Shown here one piece after another: positions 15,091 through 22,893 of a DNA stretch of 23,672 nt. Source of the stretch: Candidatus Brocadia sp. (GTDB lineage Bacteria > Planctomycetota > Brocadiia > Brocadiales > Brocadiaceae); contig JAUQXU010000246.1 in the NCBI GenBank assembly GCA_030837935.1, forward strand, positions 1 through 23,672. The letters run 5' to 3'. A program made the translations under genes and the position numbers. The notes beneath the pieces are model-generated. The model worked only from the letters and a program-made list of their open reading frames with translations. It ran no database searches and was not told the DNA's origin. Every line of letters starts with the position of its first letter. The stretch's first letter is position 1.

Positions 15091-16716
15091 TCAGATATCT
15101 CTATTCGATACAAAAAGGATATCTCTGTGCCCTACAGAGTCTTTTTCCAGCACAAACATAGGCATTCCTGGGAATTTCGAAACCTTCTTAAAATCTTTCT
15201 CCTGTACAAAAAGAAACACGCGTTCGTTTGAATTCAGAAATTCTCTCAAGCTGTCTAGCCCTTGTATTACTTCAACGTGATTTCTGTTTGTATAGAACAG
15301 GTACGGGGCATTAAAAAAATTGTACATGGCCAGTTTATTCCCTGGTTTCATCACTGAATTGGCTTTGTCACAAATTTCTTTTGCCGATTTATATTGATTC
15401 AGGACAGGAATGGCCTTCAAAGTACTAAGGTTAAAAATGATAAAAATAGTGAAAATGAGTGTGAAGAGAAAGGGGATTATCCTGGTATACCTTATAAGTC
15501 GCAACAGTATAATACCGCCAATAAGAAGAATTACGGTAAATGGAATTGTTAACGTTGTGTACTGGGGGAATACCTTATATACCGCTACCGGTAATAGGAC
15601 GCCTGACGCCAGGGATAGGCCGCACATAATATAGCACGGATAATAACCCATCTTTTTAAACTGTCGGTCTCGAAATTGTTCGATAAATTCATTCAGAAAC
15701 CAGGCTGTAAGCAAGGCTGCAGTGGGATACAAAGGAAGAACGTAAATATCTCTTTTCCCCGATACAATCGAAAAGAAGATGAAAACCACAGCAAACCAAA
15801 CGAGCGGTAATAAGATGTTTTGTATCTTTCCCTGTCCTTTTTTTGAAAACAGATATATGGCAATGCTTGGGATAAAGAGACTCCAGGGGAAAAAATTGAT
15901 CGGAAAATTTATAAAGTAATAGTAAAAAGGTCGCTGGTGGGCAAAAGAACTAGCGAATCTTCCTACATTCTGTTTGAAAAGGATCTGGTGTGTATATTCT
16001 TTGCCACCGTAAATACTTGCCAGATAGACCCAGGTGAATACAATGATGGCAAATATCATTCCTCCAGCCAATGGGCGGGTTTCCTTTAAGACACGGACAT
16101 CCCTTTTCAAGATGAGGTATGTTAATACCATGCAAAAGGGGAGGATAAAGCCAACGGGCCCTTTTGTAAGCACCCCAAAGGCCATGAACATATAAAATAA
16201 GGCGTAGTACATTCCCTTGTTTTTTTGCTCTCTATATCCTTTATAAAAGCATAGTATTGCCATTGTTACGAAAAACGTAAGGAGTACGTCAAAGGCCACA
16301 CGGTGCGCCATCCAGAGGAACTTTGAACTCGTAGCGAGGATAAGTGCAGACATCAGGCCTATGCGCGTATTACGATATAAACCTTTGCCGAGATAAAATA
16401 AGGCCAGGCAGCTACCGATTCCTGCAAAGGCGGAAGGCAGACGGGAAGACAGTGCCGTAATCTTTCCAAACGGAATCGAAAACAAATTGATGAGCCAAAA
16501 TAAGAGAGGAGGTTTATCAGGGTAGGGTGCACTATTTAAGTGGGGGACAATAAAGTTGCCGGTGTCTCTCATTTCTTTGGAAACTTGTGCATAACGGGGC
16601 TCGTCAGGTGCCCACAAGTCTCTTTTTCCTATATTGAACAGGAAAAGAAATGCTGTGAAGAGTATAATACAGGAAACTATTATGCGGGTGTTGTTACCAG
16701 AGGTTATTGAATTCAT
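15091..16716 (-). CDS. GT39/ArnT-like polyprenyl-phosphate glycosyltransferase
   Basis: Membrane GT-C glycosyltransferase of 541 residues with about eleven hydrophobic segments. The first extracytoplasmic loop carries the catalytic acid pair in DLWAPDEPRYAQ (Asp38-Glu39), followed by YPDKPPLLFWL, which is the ArnT pattern (Y-x-E/D-K-P-P-L-x-Y/F-W). KRDIYVLPLYPTAALL near the middle is also conserved in this group. ArnT enzymes transfer sugars such as 4-amino-arabinose from undecaprenyl phosphate to lipid A; the substrate here cannot be deduced. An ArnD-like remnant occurs 5 kb away. No ribosome site is evident before the ATG. Confidence 0.9.
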   Translation of the reverse strand: MNSITSGNNTRIIVSCIILFTAFLFLFNIGKRDLWAPDEPRYAQVSKEMRDTGNFIVPHLNSAPYPDKPPLLFWLINLFSIPFGKITALSSRLPSAFAGIGSCLALFYLGKGLYRNTRIGLMSALILATSSKFLWMAHRVAFDVLLTFFVTMAILCFYKGYREQKNKGMYYALFYMFMAFGVLTKGPVGFILPFCMVLTYLILKRDVRVLKETRPLAGGMIFAIIVFTWVYLASIYGGKEYTHQILFKQNVGRFASSFAHQRPFYYYFINFPINFFPWSLFIPSIAIYLFSKKGQGKIQNILLPLVWFAVVFIFFSIVSGKRDIYVLPLYPTAALLTAWFLNEFIEQFRDRQFKKMGYYPCYIMCGLSLASGVLLPVAVYKVFPQYTTLTIPFTVILLIGGIILLRLIRYTRIIPFLFTLIFTIFIIFNLSTLKAIPVLNQYKSAKEICDKANSVMKPGNKLAMYNFFNAPYLFYTNRNHVEVIQGLDSLREFLNSNERVFLFVQEKDFKKVSKFPGMPMFVLEKDSVGHRDILFVSNRDI

Positions 16717-16735
16717 AGTGATACAAAAGGGATTT

Positions 16736-17083
16736 TCATTTCACGTAATTTTTTACAGCAGATTTTGAAATATTGCAATCGTGCGCACACCTAATGCACA
16801 TGCCAGATACCAAAGCTTCTATTCTCCGCCCTTCCTCTTTTGAGCAACAATAGGGGGAAAATCTTCGGCGTTTCTCTACCCCACTGCTGAGAAATGCAGG
16901 AAGTGTTTGATACTTGTTGACCTCAGGAGGTCTCGGAATTGTCACGTTAAACCAATGATCCCACCCGGAAGCGTGCACCGGAAAATCCGCTCTCATGGTC
17001 AGACCACGGATTGTCTTGTTCAATGAATAGGGGAAGGGGGCTTTTGACCGAAACAAACCGTTTTTCTTATTTAGTTGAGACAT
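16736..17083 (-). CDS. Doubtful 115-residue hypothetical protein
   Basis: An open frame on the minus strand with GAAAGAAG just before its ATG, ending 19 bases ahead of the GT39 gene. I recognise no domain. The sequence has a patch GWDHWFNVTIPRPPEVNKY and five cysteines near the end (YCC, CIRCAHDC). Neither membrane segment nor signal peptide is seen. It may be a small gene co-transcribed with the GT39 gene, or an accidental frame in the otherwise poorly coding stretch 16717-17549. Confidence 0.3.
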   Translation of the reverse strand: MSQLNKKNGLFRSKAPFPYSLNKTIRGLTMRADFPVHASGWDHWFNVTIPRPPEVNKYQTLPAFLSSGVEKRRRFSPYCCSKEEGRRIEALVSGMCIRCAHDCNISKSAVKNYVK

Positions 17084-17249
17084 CTTCTTTCTACGGTGCC
17101 GTTAATATTAGGGTAATGGGAATATTAACTATGTATCGATATCCGGGAAGGTATCGCTTTATTATAAGTCATTTACTGTTGCAAATGTGGCTGTAGTATA
17201 TCACAATAATCCTAAAATGGAAAAAGATTAATGCCCGAATCTTGCATCA

Positions 17250-17404
17250 AACAGAACGCTCCAGTGTGATATGATCAAAAGCTTTAAACGGGCAATTCGT
17301 ATGGCATTGTCGATCACTTCTCTTGCAGTGCACTCATTACCATCAACAGAGATTTAATCCGCATAAACTCCATAAACTTTACCATCCACAGAAGCCATCC
17401 AAAT
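17250..17404 (-). pseudogene. Stop-riddled coding remnant of unknown family
   Basis: The minus strand reads WMASVDGKVYGVYAD, a TAA stop, then ISVDGNECTAREVIDNAIRIAR in the same frame, and after a shift of frame FKAFDHITLERSV. Regular secondary-structure-like composition on either side of the stop suggests a broken gene rather than chance. I cannot name the family. Nothing else is recognisable in 17084-17249 or 17405-17499. Confidence 0.35.
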
Positions 17405-17499
17405 GGCACTTCAATAGCGGCATGATATAAAGCCCCTTTTTATCCGCCTGTGCGGGACATACTGCTTTCCCTTGCATTTTCTGCCTCTTAGTGTTATTC

Positions 17500-17527
17500 T
17501 TGACTTGCTTTTTTACTATTTTAATTT
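17500..17527 (+). promoter_or_regulatory. Possible promoter for the UbiA/radical SAM pair
   Basis: TTGACT (17500-17505) and TAATTT (17522-17527) are 16 bases apart. The start point would be near 17534, 16 bases before the preferred ATG at 17550. Its position inside the frame that opens with TTG at 17472 favours the later start. The -10 is a weak match. Confidence 0.4.
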
Positions 17528-17549
17528 GAGGCAATGGATATCGCTGGAA

Positions 17550-18446
17550 ATGCTAAGTAATTATCTAATGGTCTTAAAATATGTCCTTTTATCCATGCGA
17601 CCAGAGCAATGGATAAAAAACTTATTCGTTTTCACCGCCTTATTGTTTTCAAAAAATTTGCTCAACCTTTCAAAGGATATTGAAGCCATTACCGGATTTA
17701 TAATTTTCTGTATGATTACAGGTGGTACATACCTGATTAACGACCTAGCCGATCTGGAAAAAGACAAATTACATCCTGTCAAGTCCCAAAGACCCATCGC
17801 ATCCGGAAAGCTGAGGAAGACCACGGCAATCAAAATGGTTATTCTTGTTTGTTGTCTCGGCCTCTTTCTTGCATTTCACATGAGCTTCTTTTTCGGGATC
17901 ATTGGCCTTGCCTATTTTTTACTGAATATCGGTTATAGTCTGTATCTGAAAAGTATCGTGATTATTGACGTCATTACTATTGCTGCAGGATTTGTGCTAA
18001 GGGTATTAGGTGGCGCGGCAGTTATCTCGGTGACTGCATCGCAGTGGTTGGTCCTCTGTACTATCCTTTTGGCGCTATTTCTCGGTTTTAGTAAGAGAAG
18101 ACATGAACTCGTCCTGCTGGAAGGTGATGCTGCCGGCCATAGAAGTGTACTCGAACATTACAGTACCTATTTCCTGGATCAGATGATATCCGTCGTTACA
18201 GCCTCCACGGTAATTTGCTATGCCTTGTATACCATGTCAAGGGATACGGTTGAAAAACTTGGAACGTCGAAGCTTATTTACACGATTCCGTTTGTACTCT
18301 ATGGTATTTTCAGATACCTGTATCTGGTACATCAAAAAGAAAAAGGGGGCAGTCCTACGGAAGTTATGCTTACCGACAAGCCCATAATTATCAACGTAAG
18401 CTTATGGGTTATCACCGTGATCGTATTTATTCACATTAAACATTGA
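17550..18446 (+). CDS. UbiA-family prenyltransferase, decaprenyl-phosphate phosphoribosyltransferase-like
   Basis: Integral membrane prenyl-group enzyme of 298 residues with about eight to nine helices. The first Asp-rich motif is Asn64-Asp65-x-x-Asp68-x-x-x-Asp72 in YLINDLADLEKDKLHPVKSQRPIASG, with SMRPEQWIKNLFVF just upstream, a combination typical of the DPPR synthase branch rather than quinone UbiA. The second site is near GFSKRRHEL. DPPR synthase joins polyprenyl phosphate and PRPP to make the precursor of polyprenyl-phospho-arabinose. The ATG at 17550 matches the family start; a TTG at 17472 would add 26 unlikely residues. The epimerase genes dprE1 and dprE2 are not seen nearby. The radical SAM gene follows by 11 bases. 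Confidence 0.88.
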   Translation: MLSNYLMVLKYVLLSMRPEQWIKNLFVFTALLFSKNLLNLSKDIEAITGFIIFCMITGGTYLINDLADLEKDKLHPVKSQRPIASGKLRKTTAIKMVILVCCLGLFLAFHMSFFFGIIGLAYFLLNIGYSLYLKSIVIIDVITIAAGFVLRVLGGAAVISVTASQWLVLCTILLALFLGFSKRRHELVLLEGDAAGHRSVLEHYSTYFLDQMISVVTASTVICYALYTMSRDTVEKLGTSKLIYTIPFVLYGIFRYLYLVHQKEKGGSPTEVMLTDKPIIINVSLWVITVIVFIHIKH

Positions 18447-18457
18447 TTAGGATGCAA

Positions 18458-19906
18458 ATGCTATTGAAATATGAAAAGGCGCTTTTGTTTAACCCTCCCG
18501 TAGGTCTTTACCAGCGTGGCGAGGATCGATGTCAGGCCGAGGTTGACGGAGGTAGCGCTACGTCACTGCGTCCACCCAATGACCTTGGGTATATTGCCTC
18601 CATGTTAAGGCAGATAGGGGTTACCCCTGTTATTGCAGATTATCCTGCCGAGAAAAAACAGTGGAATCACTTTGAAGAAGATTTAAATACGATCCATCCC
18701 GACTTTTTGGTCATGAGTATTACCACACCCACCATCAAGGATGATATGAAGGCATTTTCCCTTGCAAAGGCATTGAACCCGGGAATCTTTACTATTGCAA
18801 AGGGGGCTCACTTCTATACATGCAACAAAGAAGACTTTAAAGAAGCAATTTACGATGTCATGGATATTGCCATTATTGGTGAGGCGGAGACAATTATAAA
18901 CAATTTGATCCTTGCAAAAAGAAACAGGTCTGATTTGTCAAATGTCAGGGGAATTTTATTAAGAAATCATCTTAACCAGATTGTCCAAACCGGTCCGGAA
19001 CCATTCTGGACGGATCTTGATAAGATACCATTTCCTGCAAGAGACCTGATGAAGAACCACCTTTACATCCGTCCCGACACGGGTGAGCCGCAGGCAACGA
19101 TTCAGACCTCCAGGGGCTGCCCTTCCCAATGCATTTTTTGTCTGTCACCCCTTATTTCCGGTATGAAATTGCGGGAACGATCGGTAGGTAACATTGTTGC
19201 AGAACTTGAAGAATGTGTGAATAAATACAGTATCCGGAACTTTTTTTTCCGCGCCGACACCTTTACCATGAATAAAAAATCGGTTATCGAATTGTGCAGA
19301 GAGATTATTAACCGGAGACTCAATATTGCATGGGTGGCAAACAGCCGTGTAAATACCATCGATGAAGAACGTCTGGTATGGATGAAGAAGGCGGGGTGCT
19401 GGCTCGTGGCATTTGGGATTGAGTCAGGAAATGATGAAATCCAAAAAATAATCAAAAAAGGCACAACCCGGGCGCAGGCACGTGAGGCTGTAAAGCTTTG
19501 CAAAAAACTTGGTGTAAAAACCTATGGTTTTTATTTAATTGGGTTTCCCTGGGAAACGAAGGACATGATTATGGATACCCTGCAGCTTGCAAAAGAGTTA
19601 CGTTGTAATTTCTCTGAAATCCATATTGCTGTCCCCTATGAGGGAACAGAATTTCACAAGATTGCCAAGGATTTTGGGATATTAACAGAAACAGCCGTTG
19701 GTCACAACTATTTCTCCAATCCCGCCATAGGTACCCTCCATGTGTCCAAAGATGAACTTATTACATTACGCAAAAAGGCTTTAAAATCATTATATCTTAG
19801 CCCACGCTATATTACCAGCACCCTTATCCACATCAGAAGTCTTGAAGAAATAAAAAACTACGCACGGTATGGATTCCGTCTATTGAGAAATCTGTTGCAA
19901 CATTAA
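18458..19906 (+). CDS. B12-binding domain radical SAM protein
   Basis: A 482-residue member of the B12-binding radical SAM class. The N-terminal Rossmann-like domain (about 1-150) begins with ALLFNPP, contains SLRPPNDLGYIASMLR and reaches IIGEAE; the radical SAM domain follows with Cys221-x3-Cys225-x2-Cys228 (GCPSQCIFC), ESGNDEIQKIIKKG and FYLIGFPWET. The cluster cysteines are intact. AGGA lies 5 bases before the ATG at 18458; an ATG at 18452 and a TTG at 18443 are alternatives. Substrate unknown. The tight link to the UbiA-like gene suggests modification of a polyprenol, lipid or sugar-lipid. That is inference. It converges with the GT87 gene, 4 bases apart. Confidence 0.9.
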   Translation: MLLKYEKALLFNPPVGLYQRGEDRCQAEVDGGSATSLRPPNDLGYIASMLRQIGVTPVIADYPAEKKQWNHFEEDLNTIHPDFLVMSITTPTIKDDMKAFSLAKALNPGIFTIAKGAHFYTCNKEDFKEAIYDVMDIAIIGEAETIINNLILAKRNRSDLSNVRGILLRNHLNQIVQTGPEPFWTDLDKIPFPARDLMKNHLYIRPDTGEPQATIQTSRGCPSQCIFCLSPLISGMKLRERSVGNIVAELEECVNKYSIRNFFFRADTFTMNKKSVIELCREIINRRLNIAWVANSRVNTIDEERLVWMKKAGCWLVAFGIESGNDEIQKIIKKGTTRAQAREAVKLCKKLGVKTYGFYLIGFPWETKDMIMDTLQLAKELRCNFSEIHIAVPYEGTEFHKIAKDFGILTETAVGHNYFSNPAIGTLHVSKDELITLRKKALKSLYLSPRYITSTLIHIRSLEEIKNYARYGFRLLRNLLQH

Positions 19907-19910
19907 AAGC

Positions 19911-21197
19911 CTATCCGTGGCTTCTGAAATTCATGAAATGTCTTTTCAATCTCTGTAGCTTCAAGCCGAGTCCAACCAGTAATAATACACATGCCCAAAA
20001 AGTGCAACCCATCGTCTTAAATGTAACAAATCCAGGTACTGGTAGCATGAAGCTGAGCAGAAGCGAACATGCCACAAACCAGACTATCATTACATTCCTT
20101 TCTCGGGATGGATGCGGTGCAGTCAAGAGAAGATTAAAGACAACCATAAGTGGATACAACAGCCAGACATAGAAATAGGTAAATGAGAGTGGTGTTAAAA
20201 TCAGGATTAATATGATTAACATGGCATATTCAATCGAATCGGTGTTTGCTGTTCGTTGTGTGTAGCGAGGCATCGATGCAAGGTAAAAAAGGCAAAGGCC
20301 GAGTCCAATGCTCACGATGATCATATTGACATGTTTGAATTCAAGGTTTACTAAATTTACATATCGGGGATTAGTCTTTGACCTGAAGGCATCCACCGGT
20401 CGTAATAGTCGGTTAGCAACGGCGACGAGTGATTGATTCCGCCAACTGTATCCGCGGTTAGGGCGTTGGGCGATGGAGTCTGCATCATAATGAAGCGCCA
20501 TGCCTTGATTCCATGTCTTAATGTCCTGGAGATTACGCTGCAATCCACGAAATGGTGCAGGCAAGAGCACGAGAAAAAAGCATAGAGACGCAATCGTAAA
20601 AAATACAGCTTTCCACCACCGCCGGTATATTAAGTATACAAGAGCAAGGATCGGAAACGCCTTGATAGAAGCAGCCAATGCAATCAAAACACCAGCGCCC
20701 CATTCCTTTTTGTGACGAAGACAAACAAATGCTCCGAGCATGAATGCCAGCAATAATAAATTAGGTTGTCCTAACAGGTAGGTGTCCCAGACGTATGGCA
20801 CACAACACGCCGTGGGAACCAGGTAGAGGAGAGGGTGGTGTTGTAATGCCTTTCCGGTTGCAAGGTATACTGCCAGAAATACACTCGCAAACCATGCTGC
20901 CGAATTTACCAGTACAAGAATCACAATCATTGGCAGGAAGCCCAATGAACTAAGGATGGCTAAAAGGGCTGCTGCCGTGGGTGGGTACATGAAACGAAAT
21001 GTTTTATCCTGGCCCATGGTATAGATATCACCATGGTGGAGCGCGGACTGCCCGGTATGATAAAAAAGTCCGTAGTCCTTTGTATGGCCACGAAAATAGT
21101 TGCAAACAGGAATGATGGAAAATGCAGCCATAACGACAACAAATACGATGATCAAACGTTTGTATGTGAGAATGCGTGGAGTTTGTTTAATATCCAT
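19911..21197 (-). CDS. GT87-like (DUF2029) polyprenol-phosphate-mannose-type glycosyltransferase
   Basis: Polytopic membrane protein of 428 residues with about ten hydrophobic segments. Family features are the early acidic residue in KDYGLFYHTG, FMYPPTAAALLA, the GQPNLLLLAFMLGAFVCLRHKK block followed by GVLIALAASIKAFPILAL, and a long loop with SWRNQSLVAVANRLL. These match the GT87 family, which uses polyprenyl-phospho-sugars as donors (known from mycobacterial mannan and arabinan synthesis). The acceptor is not predictable. The donor class fits the phosphoribosyl-type UbiA enzyme at 17550, but mannose or arabinose use is inference. Confidence 0.85.
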   Translation of the reverse strand: MDIKQTPRILTYKRLIIVFVVVMAAFSIIPVCNYFRGHTKDYGLFYHTGQSALHHGDIYTMGQDKTFRFMYPPTAAALLAILSSLGFLPMIVILVLVNSAAWFASVFLAVYLATGKALQHHPLLYLVPTACCVPYVWDTYLLGQPNLLLLAFMLGAFVCLRHKKEWGAGVLIALAASIKAFPILALVYLIYRRWWKAVFFTIASLCFFLVLLPAPFRGLQRNLQDIKTWNQGMALHYDADSIAQRPNRGYSWRNQSLVAVANRLLRPVDAFRSKTNPRYVNLVNLEFKHVNMIIVSIGLGLCLFYLASMPRYTQRTANTDSIEYAMLIILILILTPLSFTYFYVWLLYPLMVVFNLLLTAPHPSRERNVMIVWFVACSLLLSFMLPVPGFVTFKTMGCTFWACVLLLVGLGLKLQRLKRHFMNFRSHG

Positions 21198-21296
21198 ATA
21201 ATAGTATTCCTGTATAAAAACACCATTTCCCCATTTCCCGTTTCACGAAGACGAGTTTCATGAGGGCGGAATTTAGCAGGTTTTTTACATCTCCCT

Positions 21297-21644
21297 TTAT
21301 CCCCCTGGTTTTGATGGAAGTGCTGCGGGTGTATGTTTCCTGATCAACTGTAAGTTGCGCATATAAATTAAGGAGTTTGGCAGATAGGACAGTATTCCAA
21401 CCGGGCTGCGTTCCATGATCCAATAGATACACATGATTACGCTTCCCGCTATGCTCCAATACCAAAATGAATCAGGAATCACGCTTTTTCCTTTCTTTTC
21501 CGAGGCAATCCATTGGATTAAAAATCGGGTGGAAAATATCGCGTTGCCAATAAATCCAAGGATAGTGAGGTAGCTCCAATTCAGTCCGAACAATCGATGT
21601 TCCTGGCCAACCCACGTGACGGCCAGCACAACATGATAAAGCAT
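21297..21644 (-). CDS. Lipid A biosynthesis N-terminal domain (LAB_N) membrane protein
   Basis: A 115-residue protein with three membrane segments. GFIGNAIFSTRFLIQWIASEKKGKSVIPDSFWYWS and LIYMRNLQLI are the LAB_N signature, usually found alone or fused to lipid-modifying glycosyltransferases and related to PQ-loop/SemiSWEET folds. The role of the domain is not firmly known. AAGGAG lies 3-4 bases before the ATG. The last residues (ALPSKPGG) are read from a C-rich stretch (21288-21305 on the plus strand) that resembles the interspersed repeat in lnt, so the natural C-terminus may have been altered. GT87 starts 99 bases downstream. Confidence 0.85.
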   Translation of the reverse strand: MLYHVVLAVTWVGQEHRLFGLNWSYLTILGFIGNAIFSTRFLIQWIASEKKGKSVIPDSFWYWSIAGSVIMCIYWIMERSPVGILSYLPNSLIYMRNLQLIRKHTPAALPSKPGG

Positions 21645-21699
21645 ACATAGGCTCCTTATTTAATTGAGTATTTCAAGATTTCGCACCGTATCACCCGTT

Positions 21700-21800
21700 T
21701 TCTTCATCCATCTTACGGCCAAGAGATCACCAAAAGATTTTATGACTGTATTTTTCTTTGCGCCCGTGTTTCCGTAGCATTCGTATATTGTTGGCAATTA
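21700..21800 (-). pseudogene. Remnant resembling a DegT/DnrJ/ArnB aminotransferase
   Basis: In one minus-strand frame the sequence reads ANNIRMLRKHGRKEKYSHKI, close to the stretch after the PLP lysine in DegT/DnrJ/EryC1/StrS sugar aminotransferases, and after a TGA continues as GRKMDE, matching the family R(L/M)DE motif. Stops lie both upstream and downstream, so it is not functional. Another frame is open from 21796 to the TAA just before the LAB_N ribosome site (45 residues, ending RNLEILN), which is a competing reading. Confidence 0.4.
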
Positions 21801-21833
21801 TGAATTTTAATCGGAGTTTCTATTCGGGATAAC

Positions 21834-21852
21834 ACATAACATAAAGTTATGT
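21834..21852. repeat. Short perfect inverted repeat
   Basis: ACATAAC (21834-21840) and GTTATGT (21846-21852) are separated by five A/T bases, in noncoding DNA. It could be an operator-like dyad or a chance palindrome in AT-rich sequence. Confidence 0.35.
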
Positions 21853-21990
21853 ATTATACAAAAAAATCTTTAAAAATCAAAAACGAACTTTGGATGTGCT
21901 AACGAGCTTTAAGTCTAACCTTAGTTCCTTGTAAGCTCTTACTTCGAGAATTGTTGTACTGCATGATTTATAAGGAGTTTTTATGGTTAT

Positions 21991-22148
21991 GTGTCTGCTC
22001 TATAGATCACCACAAGGCGGATATCCCCCTCAGTCATGGTATCGATGTGGGCCTGCCATGCCTGATGTTCCCATGCGTGCAGGCCGATTTCGTGGCCACC
22101 CCGGGCGGCAAGGCGAATCTGGGGAGCCAGCTTCTTTCCGATATCAAC
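21991..22148 (-). pseudogene. ArnD-like polysaccharide deacetylase remnant
   Basis: The minus strand reads DIGKKLAPQIRLAARGGHEIG then LHAWEHQAWQAHIDTMTEGDIR, which matches the IGRKLAP...GHEVGLHAWDHHAWQ region of ArnD-type 4-formamido-arabinose-phosphoundecaprenol deformylases and related NodB-fold deacetylases. Only about 50 residues of a protein of some 300 remain; no start codon or further family sequence precedes it, and stops follow. It is a fragment left by deletion. Confidence 0.65.
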
Positions 22149-22448
22149 TGTGATGGATGATAGGAAGTTGCTTTTTCCTTAAGAGTTACCGTAAACAAAA
22201 ACGAAGAAAATTATAAGTTTTTTTTAATTCCAAAATCTCTCAGCCATGGCTTTTAAACTAAAGTCTTAGCTAAACAACTTTAAATAAAACTTTCTTCTTT
22301 AAATTTCTGCCATTATGTGTAAACTTACAGATGGAACATGCTGATTGTATGCAAGTTAGAGAGTATTTTCCCCTGAAACATATAAATTTATAGGTTTATT
22401 AATCTTTCTGTTGTAAGAGGTTTTCCACAAATTACAAGGAGAAAAAAA
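22149..22448. other. Noncoding AT-rich stretch upstream of the nfeD-like gene
   Basis: No coding pattern, RNA gene or convincing promoter is seen in these 300 bases. The end carries the ribosome site AAGGAG used by the gene at 22449. The DNA is markedly AT-rich with several poly-T and poly-A runs. Confidence 0.5.
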
Positions 22449-22892
22449 ATGACTCCGGTCTGGTGGATATGGATGGCTATTGCTGCTGCTTTTATTATCG
22501 GCGAGATATTTACCCCTGGATTTTTCCTTTTGTGGTTTGGTGTTGGTGCAATTGTAGCGAGTATTTTAGCGATCTCGGGACTAGGCATGGGCTGGCAATG
22601 GGGAGCTTTTCTGGTTATTGCAAGTGTACTTTTTGTGATTTCCAGAAGGTTTGCGGAACGATTTACCAAAAAGCAGCCTTCGGGGGTTGGTGCTGACCGA
22701 TTTATTGGTGAAAAAGGAATGGTACTCGAAGAGATTAATAATATAAAAAGTACCGGTCTTGTCAAAATAAGAAACGAGGATTGGAGGGCAGATAGTGATA
22801 TGAACGAAATAATACCTCCTGGGAAAAAGATCGAAGTTGTAAAAGTTGTTGGAACGCATCTCGTGGTCAAAATTGTAAGGGAAGGAGGGTAA
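22449..22892 (+). CDS. NfeD-like membrane protein
   Basis: A 147-residue short-form NfeD protein. Three membrane segments (about 4-24, 28-45 and 50-68) include the family pattern GEIFTPGFFLLWFGVGAIVA; the C-terminal part (about 80-145) is an OB-fold with GEKGMVLEEI and IPPGKKIEVVKVVGTHLVV. It lacks the N-terminal ClpP-like protease domain of long NfeD. AAGGAG is 8 bases before the ATG. It is followed directly by the SPFH protein, the standard NfeD-stomatin pairing linked to membrane microdomain organisation. Confidence 0.93.
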   Translation: MTPVWWIWMAIAAAFIIGEIFTPGFFLLWFGVGAIVASILAISGLGMGWQWGAFLVIASVLFVISRRFAERFTKKQPSGVGADRFIGEKGMVLEEINNIKSTGLVKIRNEDWRADSDMNEIIPPGKKIEVVKVVGTHLVVKIVREGG

Positions 22893-22893
22893 A

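Noticed and set aside
15093..15124. Repeated GATATCTCT with palindromic core at the rfbC/GT39 junction
   Set aside because: The repeats lie in the coding end of the GT39 gene, and no terminator-like T-run or further copies support a function.
16920..17010. Sequence loosely like cobalamin riboswitch boxes (GGAA...ACCGGAAAATCCG...GGTCAG)
   Set aside because: The order and spacing of the conserved boxes do not fit, and no B12-related gene follows on that strand.
22388..22870. A 160-residue minus-strand frame opposite the nfeD-like gene
   Set aside because: The plus strand has a complete NfeD domain, a good ribosome site and a matching SPFH partner; the antisense frame shows no domain.
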